Positions 23,397 to 41,275 of a DNA stretch of 64,000 nucleotides are shown piece by piece. Position 1 is the stretch's first letter; every line of letters starts with the position of its first letter. The translations under genes were made by a program, and so were the position numbers. The notes below the pieces were generated by a model. That model was not told the origin of the DNA and ran no database searches. It saw only the letters and a list, made by a program, of their open reading frames with translations. This DNA is from Hydractinia symbiolongicarpus (taxonomy: Eukaryota; Cnidaria; Hydrozoa; Anthoathecata; Hydractiniidae): contig NC_079881.1 of assembly GCF_029227915.1 (NCBI RefSeq), positions 21,055,501 to 21,119,500 of the forward strand. Direction: 5' to 3'.

Positions 23397-25302
23397 CTAT
23401 ATAGGATGCTGTTGAATAAGTTCATATATTTTCAGAGCTATGTCTTCATCAAATATACCATAGCTAAGAAGATCTTTTTCGGATGTTATTTTATCAATAT
23501 TATCTATTATTTTAGCATATGTGTTAGCAGTGCATATATCAGCAAACAATGGATCAGCTCTTGTTAATTTATTGATCAATAATTCCAAGTCAGGCAGAAA
23601 ACTTTTGTCAAAAAAGGGTGTTCTTCTTTTGCTTTTCTACTTTCCAAGGATAGAAATTCACAGTTGCAACAACACAATTCTTGTTTTGTGTGTTTGAAGC
23701 CAAAATAATTTTGTAAAAAACTTCTTAAACAAGTTGTCAAGTCACAAAATTCTTTCATATGCTGGTCAACATTTTTTTTATTTGTTGAAATGTCTGAATT
23801 ATTGTAATACAATATTGCTTCTGCTGGTTGACCACGTTGGGCTGCCCGTCCAATTTCTTGAATGTACGATTCAATGTTGGACGGGGGAGAAATATGTATA
23901 ATCTTTATGACAAATGGTGTGTTGACACCCATACCAAGTGCTGTAGTGGCAAAAATTATTCTTATTCTAGAGTTTTCACGTTTTATTTCTTCTAAAATAG
24001 TTGTTTTCATCAACTTTGTTTGTGGTGAGTGATACTGATTAAAAAGTCGAGAAGATGGATGTTTTTTATGATCAACATATTGATCCTCACCCAAAATTCT
24101 TTCAAACAATCTGTATGCATAGCCACAATATTTTAACTTTAAATAAATAAGTGTCATAGGGCAGTTTTGTTTTTTGTGCTTTAACTCTGTTGCGATAGGT
24201 AGTAATATATCCTCATATCCTGCTAAACCTTTGCAATTACTCATTCTTATTTCTTTTTTTAAAAAAATGCTTTTACGATTTGGATTTGCAGTAACCACTT
24301 TGCAATTTTCTATTTTCAAAGCTTTTTTTAAATTACGTAATTTCGTTGGTGAAGCAGTTGCAGTCAAAGCTAAAATGATACTGTGAGGGAAGAATGCTTG
24401 TAAAACTGATAAGTTTTGAAATTCTGTACGAAATTCTTCACCCCTAGATATAACATACAGTAATTCATCAATTTTTTAGCTTAACTGTATTATGGTGATA
24501 AATTTATATTATTCAATTATTATAGCTATACATATACATATATTTTGTTTGTGAAACTTTTTCAAATGGATATATAATATATATTAGTTTGTTTATATAT
24601 ATTTAGTTGCTATATTTAAGGCATATATATTATTTTTTATAACAGCTATGTATGTAGATTTTTGTTATGTTATTTTATATACAAAGAAAACTAGCTAGCT
24701 AGCTATACTCACCATAATTCCACACAATGCGCCTCGTCTATCACACAAGCCACAACATTTTCCTCATAAATTTTTGATCGTAATATCTTCCTTCCCTGAT
24801 CTGATAACAGTGACTCTGGATGTGCAAATAAAATTTTACATTTGCCTGCAACAATGCTTTTTGAAATTTTAAAAACAGAATTTGATGCATCATTCAAATC
24901 TTCCTCAAACAAGGGTTCGTATCTCTGGCTATTAGCTTGGTCTTCGAGTTGTAAGAAACCACATTCAATGCCTACTTTACTTAAATTTACTAACTGATCT
25001 TGAATAATTGATGTTAAAGGAGAGACAACAAGTACAATATTGCCTGCCTTTCGTTCTGGAACAAAGTCGGGTAAAAGTTGATAAATTAACGATTTACCAA
25101 ACCCAGTAGGCAAAACAGCTATAACGTGGTGTCCTTCTCCTAAATACTCGAAACATTGAACTTGTTTTGGTTTCAGAATAAACGAGGGCAACTTTTCATA
25201 CTTTTCGAAAACATTATTCAGCCGCTTGAAAACACGTACCACATCTTCCCATTCCATCAGCTTTAGCTTTATTGCTCTGTGTCTTTCAACCAACTTTTTC
25301 AT
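23397..25302 (-). pseudogene. RecQ-like SF2 helicase, one frameshift
   Basis: Exon 1 runs from the first ATG (25302) to 24713 and exon 2 from 24443; the splice rebuilds W in DEAHCVELWGEEFR. Motifs in order are Walker A LPTGFGKSLIYQL, Ia VVSPLTSIIQDQL, II DEAH, III LALTATAS, V FATTALGMGVNTP and VI YIQEIGRAAQRGQPAEAIL. This is the RecQ pattern, though cellular RecQ usually has GRAGRDG at motif VI. The acidic and aromatic residues after DEAH are kept. The frame ends early at 23576, but shifting one base in the A6 run at 23610-23615 (T6 on the coding strand) continues FLPDLELLINKLTRADPLF to a stop at 23397. Cellular RecQ partners such as RQC and HRDC domains are absent, so this is probably a transposon helicase. 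Upstream, 25303-25780 has lysine-rich partial frames that may be a lost N-terminus. Confidence 0.75.
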
Positions 25303-25780
25303 GGAATTCACAAGAACGACTTTCCTCTTTCCAATGAAGATTGCAGCTTTTCGCAGGATTTAATACTTTCGGTTCTTCCTGGTTTTACTGAAAGCAACAT
25401 CTTCACAAAAGATCACTTTGCAGTCGTTTCCATTTCCATCAAAGACATGGTCCAACTTATCTTTGTTTGTTTCTTCTTCAGCCAAGGTTTTAACTTCTCT
25501 TGTTGTTCAATTTTCTCCATTGTCTTTTGTTTTGTCTTCTGTTTTTGTTGTGTTTTAATTCTGAATGACACAGATTTTCTTTCCTCTCTTTTGTTCTGTA
25601 TTTTATTTTTAATGAAGCTGAATCAGTGCTTTTTATCATTGATAATGGACCATTCTTCTATTTTGTTTTTTATTTTAACTTTTAATACAGCTGTTTCAAA
25701 TGTATTAAACATTTTGTTTCAAGATTGAAGATTTCAAGATTACATCTGTATTTTTCAACACCAACTTGTTACATTGTTAT

Positions 25781-27103
25781 CTACATAAATTCTGCTACAG
25801 CATCAAGTAAAAGAAAGTATATTTCTAAGGCTTGCTGAATTGTACTTGGACGTCCATTTGGGTGTCCTTTCATTGCAAGGACTGTGTCTGCAAATTCAAT
25901 AAACTCAGGCTCGTTGTCTGCAACAGCAATAGCAAATGTAGGATCGTTGAATTCGCTGATGTCACTAATGTCAACAAATTTTTTTTATGATTTGCTATTG
26001 TATAGCTCTGGTATAAAATGTAAGGTATCTGGACGTCCGCGTGGTAGGGTTGAACCTCTGCTCGGTGCAATGATATGTTGATTCCAGCGCACCGCCATAT
26101 CATCTAAATCTTTTCGAATCAAGTGCATGAAACAAAAACGAGCGCATTGAGCAATCAATACATTGCCACCATCCAAATAGCCCATCCCAGAAAGCTCTGC
26201 AAAAAACTCTCTCCACCACATTGGTCTATCCTTGGCCAACTGCGACCAAAAACATTCAATCCTTTGATTGTTCGGAGAGGATCCCACGATGAAACTGCCG
26301 AGACCAGCATACTCATCCGTGTGATCAGCCCTCATGCATATCTGAATGGCCTCGATTATGCTGTTCTCGGTCCCGTCGTCGCTTCTTATTCTAGTAGGTA
26401 GTCTGTTCAACTGGGTTACAGCTTCTAAGAAATAGTTGGCAACAACTTCTGGTCGTTTATTTGTGGGTCCAACTTCGAGCCAAATTAATCGGCGGGAAAA
26501 CCCGTCAATACAACCGTGTATACTGAAACCGTAGGGCTTCAGTTTGTCATGCCCGTCCAAGTGCCATAAAAAATCTGGCCCAGGTACGCTGTAGATTCGG
26601 CGCCTCAACCGTTTCTTTGCGCGACTTTCAACTCCTACTGGATCCAACTCTCTTAAAATTTCCATGACAGATGATCTTCTGGCTGGTATTCCGTTTGCCT
26701 TTATGGCCTTCCACAGCTTTCTGTAGCCTAAAAAAAGTAAACAACTGTAATAACAGTTTTCACGCCTGGTAGAAAATGCTTGGGAACTAGACATTAAAAA
26801 ATTTAAGTCCTGTTCGTATACTCATGCTATAATACCTAGTGACTTTCCACTTCCAGTCAATTCACTTGAAATCGCTTGAATCACTTCCTCTCTGGACTCG
26901 TACTGACCAATGCGTCGTCTCAAGCCCATTTTTCTTAAACTTCTTTTCAATGTTGACAAACTTATGTAAATACTGTGATGAATTGCAAGAAAAGATATTA
27001 TTTCAAGATTTGTCATGTCTTGAGAGAAGTATTGCGATATCAAAGAATCACGATCACTGTTAACACTCACTGAAATGCATGGCAAGTGCGTTGGTATAGG
27101 CAT
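25781..27103 (-). pseudogene. HTH + DDE (rve) integrase, one in-frame stop
   Basis: Exon 1 is 26836-27103 (ATG at 27103) and exon 2 starts at 26727; the splice (CACTAG|GTATTA, TTTTAG) joins SLG to YRKLWKAIK. Exon 1 holds a helix-turn-helix region with SLSTLKRSLRKMGLRRR. Exon 2 holds the integrase core: WHLDGHDKLKPYG (first D), RIRSDDGTEN (second D) and NNQRIECFW (E), with about 40 residues between the second D and E. All three catalytic positions are present. TAA at 25985-25987 interrupts the frame after ELYNSKS. The same frame then reads FVDISDISEFNDPTFAI and on for 67 codons to TAG at 25781-25783. This is the integrase-core type common in cnidarian and fish genomes. It is a one-lesion pseudogene, or the TAA is the natural end. 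Confidence 0.75.
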
Positions 27104-27247
27104 TATGGCTTCGAGCTATGCTTTCGAAAGTCCATGCTGTTTCCATTAAAAGAGAAAAAAAGCGCGAAAGAAAATTAATTTTAAAGACCAGATCGATGAT
27201 ATGTAGGCCTGCGATATTTAAAATATTTTTTCGTCCAGTCTATATAA

Positions 27248-27410
27248 ATTTTCTCGCAATATTTGGAAATTCTCGCGCATTGTTGAATATTCTCGCGCAG
27301 TGTACAAAAAAATTCTCGCATAGTTTATAAGCTCTCGCGCAGTGTAGTGGAAAATTCTCGCACATTTTAGAATTCTCGCGCAGTGTATAAAAAATTCTCG
27401 CACTGTGACC
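27248..27410. repeat. Minisatellite of TTCTCGCGCAGTGTA units
   Basis: About eight variable units of 18-23 bases, each beginning TTCTCGC(GCAGTGTA) with A/T-rich spacers. It gives overlapping artefact frames on the minus strand. Confidence 0.75.
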
Positions 27411-27999
27411 CTTGTGGGCCATCGTAGTAAGGTTATTCTCCTCCACAGGTCTCTCTTTATCTCCTTCTTCTGCTTAGCAATCAACTATTGGCTCAACTTT
27501 TCCCGCTCGTTTCACCTAGAATTCAAAGCTTCTGTGTTACGGCAGTGCAAGTTCTTTTTTGTTATATATGAAATTCAAAAGCTACTATTGACATTTTGTC
27601 GACTATATTTGTACAAAAAACTGTTACCTTCACTCAATTCTTTTGCTGCTTCGATAACAGCAAACATTTTCGAAATGTCGTCATATTTTATTATTATATG
27701 ACGAAATTGTCGCGTTTTCAGGTAATTTTAAAAAATCACTGTTCTACGACTTGTTAAAAATTAGAACTATGTCCACTTGAATGCTTCTCGTGCAGCTAGG
27801 GACAGCGCTATGTATTGTAGTAACGTGGAAAGTTGTAAGAGGTTCCATAACATAAGTCTTGCTTACACGAGGACTGTACGTTTTCTTCTAATGTTGTCAG
27901 GTGATAAAAATGTGTTTTGGATTTACCTTAGCAAAGACGTTTATAAAGGGCGGCCGCTGTCGTATGCTGTTCCATGATATATTAAAATTTCGCCCTGAT

Positions 28000-28437
28000 A
28001 ATACCTTTTCTATACACCCATATAAGAAGTATGTTTATTTTCTTTTGAAACTTCTTTCACTGCGTCAGTCATATGTCCTTTAAAGACATTCATACTTAAT
28101 AAAGCATGGTGACAAATTAGAAAATCAGGGCGGCGGCGTTCTTTTCCACATAATGGATGATGATTTTCTTCAGGATTTTTAAAGATTCTTTTTCGTTACA
28201 GTAATGCTATGGGTTAGCAATGACAACGAAATCAGGTGAAAAGGTCATCGCGGGAATACTTTTCGTTGTTTTGCCCCCATATATGAGTTGGATTGTGAGA
28301 AAGTCACCGCTCAAAGTAATTGGAAATGTTGCTGTAGTTGATCCAGCGAGAGAAACGGTCTTGCTTCCTTTCTTTGAAAAAGTCTTGTTACAATTGGGAA
28401 CAATTGTTGATGGTGTTTGATACAAATTAATAACAAG
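28000..28437 (-). pseudogene. Decayed DDE_1 (pogo/Tc5-like) transposase fragment
   Basis: Minus-strand pieces in at least two frames follow the DDE_1 order: NLYQTPSTIVPNCNKTFSKK, GSKTVSLAG, ITLSGDFLTIQLIYGGKT, SLKILKKIIIHYVEK and LLSMNVFKGHMTDAV. In active relatives the first block is usually NLDQTP and the last has MDVF. Here the catalytic aspartates read Y and N respectively, and frameshifts separate the blocks. The copy is inactive. Further weak remnants may continue to about 27900. Confidence 0.6.
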
Positions 28438-28440
28438 AGA

Positions 28441-29154
28441 GACTGGAATTTTGTTGTTTTTGATCTTTTTAACGATGGGGTATAAAAGTATGATTATTTA
28501 ATTTCAATCTCCAGAACTTCTAGTATCGATACTGAAATCGCTTTTATAACCCATATGCTTGAGTACTCTTTTCGACTAAGATAAATCTTTAAAGTTAAAA
28601 TGATTTAGGTTGAGTTCAAGATGATGTTTGATCAACGCCTTGTCTGTTGCAACAACTTCAGCTTTTTTGAAATAAAACCACCATGGGATCTTTAAGCCTA
28701 AAACAATCAGTGAGTACGATTGAATTATTATTTTTGGCATCTAGAGCTAGGCAGTTTTTTCAGCACCAAAACAAACATAAGATACTATTTTGATAAAGTA
28801 TTAGAAAGCCTACAGTTTTGATTCCGAAATTTTACGGATTAACTTTGGCGAATGAGTGATTAAATCTATTTCGCGTAAAATAATCTTTCGCGTTTAACTT
28901 GTAAAGTGGATTTCAGGTGGGATAAACCTTCCCGATTTTTGGTTTCTGTGCAATTTTATTTTACTAACTATTTTTAATTTTGACGAACAAAACAGAATTT
29001 CATGACGAAGAATCGTTGAAATTGACAACAAAAAAAACTACATTATTTGCGACGTTTCGGGTGTTTCACACACCCATTTTCAAGAAATCAAAAACGTACA
29101 AAGTTCTCCTAAATATATACAAGTTTAACAGTAACCAAAGTTACAGATTAAGTA
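28441..29154. other. Probable 3' remnants of mobile DNA, no gene seen
   Basis: Includes the tract GCGACGTTTCGGGTGTTTC at about 29047 with a small hairpin (GGGTGT-TTCAC-ACACCC). Its complement CCGAAACGTCGC also occurs at about 9470, suggesting a shared retroelement end. Otherwise A/T-rich. Confidence 0.35.
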
Positions 29155-29451
29155 CTAATTGTATAAATACAATGGAGCAGATCTAATGTTGTTATTCAAC
29201 TGGGGACTATCCCGCATTATGAACAAAATCTCTTTAATCTCTAGCAAATACCGGTTGTTACCCCTAGAGAGTATACTAAAATTGTCAAGAAATGATGTGG
29301 TGTGACAGGCTTTAAGATGATCTGTAATTGCCGTGCAATTAGATGAGGTTGGTTTCTTACCTGTTAAGGGAAACACTCCGAGGTGCTCGCTTGTCCGAAC
29401 CATAAGATGACGTGACTTCTTATCTAAAAAGCGGCGTTGCAGCCACTGCAC
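29155..29451 (-). pseudogene. C-terminal endonuclease-like tail of a retroelement
   Basis: A 98-codon frame with LMVRTSEHLGVFPLTGKKPT, then NFSILSRGNNRYLLEIKE and NNNIRSAPLYLYN. This resembles the C-terminal GIY-YIG-type region of Penelope-like elements, where a nuclease tail follows the reverse transcriptase. No RT is present upstream on this strand, so it is a 5'-truncated copy. Assignment is by pattern memory; other retroelement tails with a similar ending are possible. Confidence 0.4.
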
Positions 29452-32400
29452 TTATATTTGCAAATGACGCCTGATAGTTTCCCTGTACTTTTGACTAACG
29501 GTACTTTCATGGAGTGTAGTTGATTTTCGCATAGTTGCCGTTTTTCCCAATAGCGAATCGATCAACATCGGAATATTTTGTGTGCTCTCCTCTTTTTACT
29601 GAAGACACCTCCTTAACTATCGTTTGGAGTGCCGATTGAAAATCAAGTATCATGCCTGGATGCTATCTTCAAATAACGACACACACAAAAATAAAAGGTT
29701 GTCTAAAGGTGGATTTTATTAGGTAGAAGTATCCAAATATGTTAAGGCCGAGGCAAACCAGTCTAAGATTTCATCTAACTCGCTTCTCCCATGTTGGATA
29801 AGATACAATTTTACGTTTGTGGGCACTTCTTTCATGCAACATTTGAACATTGGAAAGTTTGATTGTTCATTCATTCTTTTAAAATAAACTAGCGGACGAG
29901 TACTTGTTGGTTGCTGAAAGAGCTTTTTGATTCAGACGACAAAAAGCCAACACGTGGTAAAACAAGAGAAAGTGGATAAAGATGAAAGAGTAAAATAGAT
30001 ATTTTATTAATATCGTAAAGGAATTGAGAATCGAAGACTCGGGAAAAGTTTAGAATGCCCTTAATTGCAAATGATGTTTTTTGGCGCATTCAAATTGTAA
30101 TTACTACCACCAAACCAACCCAACATAAAAAATGACCCATTTCAATCAGAGACTTTCTTTGATTTGAAATTTTTGAATGAAATTTTCTGAAATTATTGGA
30201 TGAAATGCTTGACAGCGACCAAACTTGATCCAACAACATGGAACACATTTTTTAAAATTTTCAAAACCTTTAAAATGCGCAAACCATTTGTCTAACATTT
30301 TAGTTTGCTTCAGCCTTTATACAGTAGAAAGAAAAAATAGGACTATGAACACAATAGATCCTTTTAATTTTCTGCCGCTGTTTGTGGATTGCACGTGTTT
30401 CGAAGAACATTGGAACCAATACAGAATGAACTATTGATTTGCCTTCATGGATCTAGCAAAGATTGTGATCCGTTCAACATCAAAACATGCAAAGTTGGGA
30501 GTCAGGAAAGAATTGTGGGGCACTTGGCAAGGGAAATTTCCCTTGCAACAAAGTCATAACTCGATAAAGGTGCGACGGTTTCTGCGAAACTCACTTCAAC
30601 ACACTACAGAAAATTACCTTTGATTCAAAAGGGTGGGGGGGGGGGGTGAAAATACCTTGTGTCGTGACAGCATTTATGCCATGGACAGTGAGGCATCATA
30701 TCATGTTGGACCGATATAAAGGAATTGTCGAGTTTACTGTGAACAAAAACAAAATAGAGTAGATGGAGATGTTGTTGAGCCTAATGCGGGTGTGCCTAAT
30801 AAAATTAAAAAAGAAAACGCACAAGGCCATCCATCAAAAACCATCTTAAAAAAAATATCGTTATCTTTTGTATAAAATTTCCACGGATTTAGCGCAAATT
30901 TAAGTTTTTTTTGAAAATTTCGGAAAATGAAGAAAATTGCGCGGAATTTTAGTTTCGCGGATAAGGTCGATTTGGAAATTGCACGGAAACTAATCTTAGC
31001 GGATCAGGTGTGTTTAGACCTTTCGCGGTAACTTTTTTCCGCGTTTTTGGTAAAAACCCGCGAAACTTAATTCCCTTCAAGTTAGTACTTGTGGCATGAC
31101 AATCAGTGAGTGCAGGATGTCCACTGTCACTGACATTTCCTGACAAAGTGGTAAGCTTTTTCCAGCTGTATCTTCTAAGATTTTTGATACAAATTGTTTT
31201 GACATTGTTTTACCCTATTGCCCTTACATCTTGTTTCGTGTTCTATTTATTTAGTGCAAGCGTTACATAGAAATTTGACATGAAACAATTGTAGATTTTG
31301 GCAGCCTTTTGGCAATCTGTCAAATTTTGCCACTTTGACTTAAACGCTTCTTATCCCTATCATGATATTGATATTTACGTTCTTACAAGTCGCAGAGGTA
31401 AAGTTTGGAAAAAATACATCGTCGACGGTAGCACATCGTTCAATGACAACCTTGAAGTACTCTTTGCTCACAATATATACGTATAAATATATACAAACAG
31501 ACAAGATAAAGCTTTAAATAAATAAAAATTGTTAAAAAGAACACAGGAACATGGATAAAAAAGAATGTTATGATTTTTTGACGTCATAAAAACAAAGGGG
31601 ACATGAAAATTTATTTTGATTGCCATCCACAAGACGAGCTAAATGAATTTTGACTGCTACCTCATCCGCACTAATATTGGCGCTTTTGCGCAATAAAGTT
31701 TGATCCTGCAAGCAATTGAATACATATATTACCTGCAAATTGTTATGAAGAAAAAGAGCTTTGAATGGTTCTACTTGCTACCTGTGGGACAGAGTTATCA
31801 CTCTAACGGTATTTTCATAGAAAGAATTGAAATTTGAGGAGATTTTCGTTTTTTTTTACAGAAATTGATTTGATAGTATGAAAAAATTAATTTTCGTTGC
31901 ACCTATGTAAACTTTTTATGTATTTGTTCCAGATAGTTTAGTTAAATGAAAAAGTGAGTGAAAAGTTTTTGAGGAAAATTGGTGAGTTTTAAAACACTAA
32001 AATTCAGGTGAATTAAGGAGATTTGGGGAGACTTTTCAAAATTGAGGAGAATTGAAAAGGCTTTCAAAATTGAGGAGAATTGAGGAGTTTTGAGGAGCTT
32101 GGCTCCAATGTGAAAGAATTTAATCTAGCGCAGAACTTATTTGCGCGAAATTTATTAATTTTCGGTGCGCGCAAATTAGTACGAATAATGCAATATAAAT
32201 TATAAATAATGTTCTAAAAACACAACCTTCTAACTTGAGTTTCTTAAGATCTTTTACTTAATCGGAACAAAGTGTTTTTATGTTCGACAAAGTACTGCCA
32301 TGAAGGTTTTCTTCAGTAAGTAAATATTAAAAGTAATAATACTTTAGATCTTTCTCAGTTGTCCGCTGATCACAGGATCCAAAACTTCTAACCAATACTA

Positions 32401-33042
32401 ATCAAAAAAGTAATAAAATTTCACCTCAAACCATCACAGAATCTCAAAAAATACATTATAGTTTAAGAAAATTCGTGACATTTGATTGAATGCACATTTG
32501 ACTTCTCTTCAGTTTTCTGGACATCATAGACACATATACATAAATACGGCATCGTCTCCGTATTTCTTTTTTAAAAAATGTCTACTATAGTTTACCCTCA
32601 TCAGCGTTTGCCAGCAAACTTTAGAGCGATGAAATACCTCGACAACAAACCAGACTCTACGAGGAAGCACTCGAAACCACCATTTTGTAAAGCAAAGGTT
32701 GTTGTTGTCAAAAATTGAGGAGGATAACACATAACTAATACAATACTAAAAACATCTCTATTAATTTATCTTTTTGGAACAATAAAAATATCTTTGGAAC
32801 CGTAAGAATTTCAAAAACTTCCATCCGGTTACGCTAAATGTTAATTTGCCGGATGAACAATTTATATAACAATTCATATATCCAGCTTTTCATGAGCACA
32901 GGATTTTTGGTTTTGAAATACTCTAGTACGAATTTATTCACGTACGTACGCATTCACCAGCGTATGTGTTCTTGTTTAACCTTGCGGAAGTCTTGAAGCG
33001 CTTTAAACCACAACGCTCACTGTTTGATATCACTATATCTTT
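29452..33042. other. Intergenic repeats, no gene seen
   Basis: No coding exon supported. A run of about 13 G lies near 30638. A tract rich in CGCGG/CGCGAAA words at 30880-31080 resembles the tract at 33786-33958 inside foxk. GAGGAGAATTGAGGAG-type imperfect repeats lie at 31990-32105. Confidence 0.35.
32933..32938 (-). terminator. Putative foxk polyadenylation signal
   Basis: AATAAA on the minus strand, 105 bases after the foxk stop codon. Single hexamer; contextual support only. Confidence 0.35.
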
Positions 33043-40334
<7,292 letters not shown>

Positions 40335-40784
40335 GGCAAAGCCTTTCCCTCCAAAAGTTTCGCTGGTCGAGAAAACGTGTTTTCGAATACGGTTTTGATG
40401 TATGAGGCAGATTGTAATGGAGATAACAGGTTCACTGCTATGGTGCTATTGTATAAATACAAAACCAAAGCGCGAAATCCTTTATCTCCACCACTACTTA
40501 ACTACTCGATTTTGGGGGACTGAAAACAACAACATTGGTCTGTTTATCAACAATGTCGCGTTGCCTCTTGGGTTTGTAACTTCGGTAATTTTAAAAACAT
40601 TGGAAACCCAAGGCACTCCAGGGCGCGAAATGATGAAAGGGGAGGAGGCGAGTTTCAAAAAGGACATTGACAATAGCTTTTAATTAAACAGATCATAAAC
40701 ATGAAAATAAACGCTAAAGAATAGTACGAAAACGTATAAGTAAAGTAAAAAAGTACTTTGTGCCATTAAAACTTGACACATTGA

Positions 40785-40899
40785 CAACTTCGTCCTCAGG
40801 GTTTCTTTTTCACTTTTTAATAATGACATATGGCGTATGGCTTTCTTAAACGCCATTACAATACAAAAAAGAGAAATAAGATCCCTGGGGACGAAGTTG
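40785..40899. mobile_element. Small inverted-repeat element
   Basis: Arms CAACTTCGTCCTCAGGG (40785-40801) and the reverse of CAACTTCGTCCCCAGGG (40883-40899) with one mismatch. Non-coding. Confidence 0.55.
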
Positions 40900-41022
40900 G
40901 ACACATGGTGTATTATGGAAAAGGAAAAGCTTTCATCGCAACAAGGTTGGACTCGACGGTGAGAATCTAAAATTAAGTCTTTAAAATAAATTTCCTATGC
41001 GTATGCGATGACACCCTCGTCC

Positions 41023-41085
41023 CCAAGGTTTTTTGCCTTTTTTATATGAGAGAAGACCTCATATCAAAAAGGCAAGAAACCTTGG
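41023..41085. mobile_element. Near-perfect 63-base hairpin
   Basis: Arms CCAAGG...GCC...ATATGAG (41023-41050) and CTCATAT...GGC...CCTTGG (41058-41085) pair with few mismatches around a 7-base loop. The outer CTCGTCCCCAAGG recalls the neighbouring element's TCGTCCCCAGG, so a minimal MITE is more likely than a microRNA precursor. Confidence 0.5.
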
Positions 41086-41275
41086 GTACACAATGACACC
41101 AACCTTCTACCCATGGCTCTTGTTTTTATTCCCAAGCAATTGCCAAGGGCTTAATGACGTCAAATATGACAAAGTATAAAATAAGAAGACGTCAAATAAG
41201 AAAATTAGTCTTCGCTTAGAATTCTATCGCGCAAGACTTTTTAAATACTCAGTAATATAGAATCCTGATAGTATT

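Larger units (their letters stand above)
20329..27103. mobile_element. Candidate composite element: ZAD-DUF6589, helicase, integrase
   Basis: Three spliced, nearly intact mobile-element-type genes lie within 6.8 kb: DUF6589 on plus, RecQ-like helicase and HTH/DDE integrase on minus. The first two are convergent with 110 bases between their ends; the integrase ends 478 bases before the helicase ATG. DUF6589-like transposase plus an SF2 helicase is compatible with what I recall of AcademH DNA transposons; the integrase would be an extra or a neighbouring element. I could not find terminal inverted repeats or a target duplication, so the outer limits given are only the coding limits. Confidence 0.5.
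40335..41275. other. Intergenic between divergent foxk and coiled-coil gene
   Basis: The 941-base gap between two divergent start codons must hold both promoters. No TATA box or other core element could be assigned. Two small hairpin elements occupy 40785-41085. Confidence 0.4.

Noticed and set aside
27248-27410. CRISPR-like array
   Set aside because: Units vary in length and sequence and there are no unique spacers; it is a eukaryotic minisatellite.
29040-29070. Hammerhead-ribozyme-like GAAACGTC beside a hairpin near the Penelope-like tail
   Set aside because: The CTGATGA half of the core is not present in the right place.
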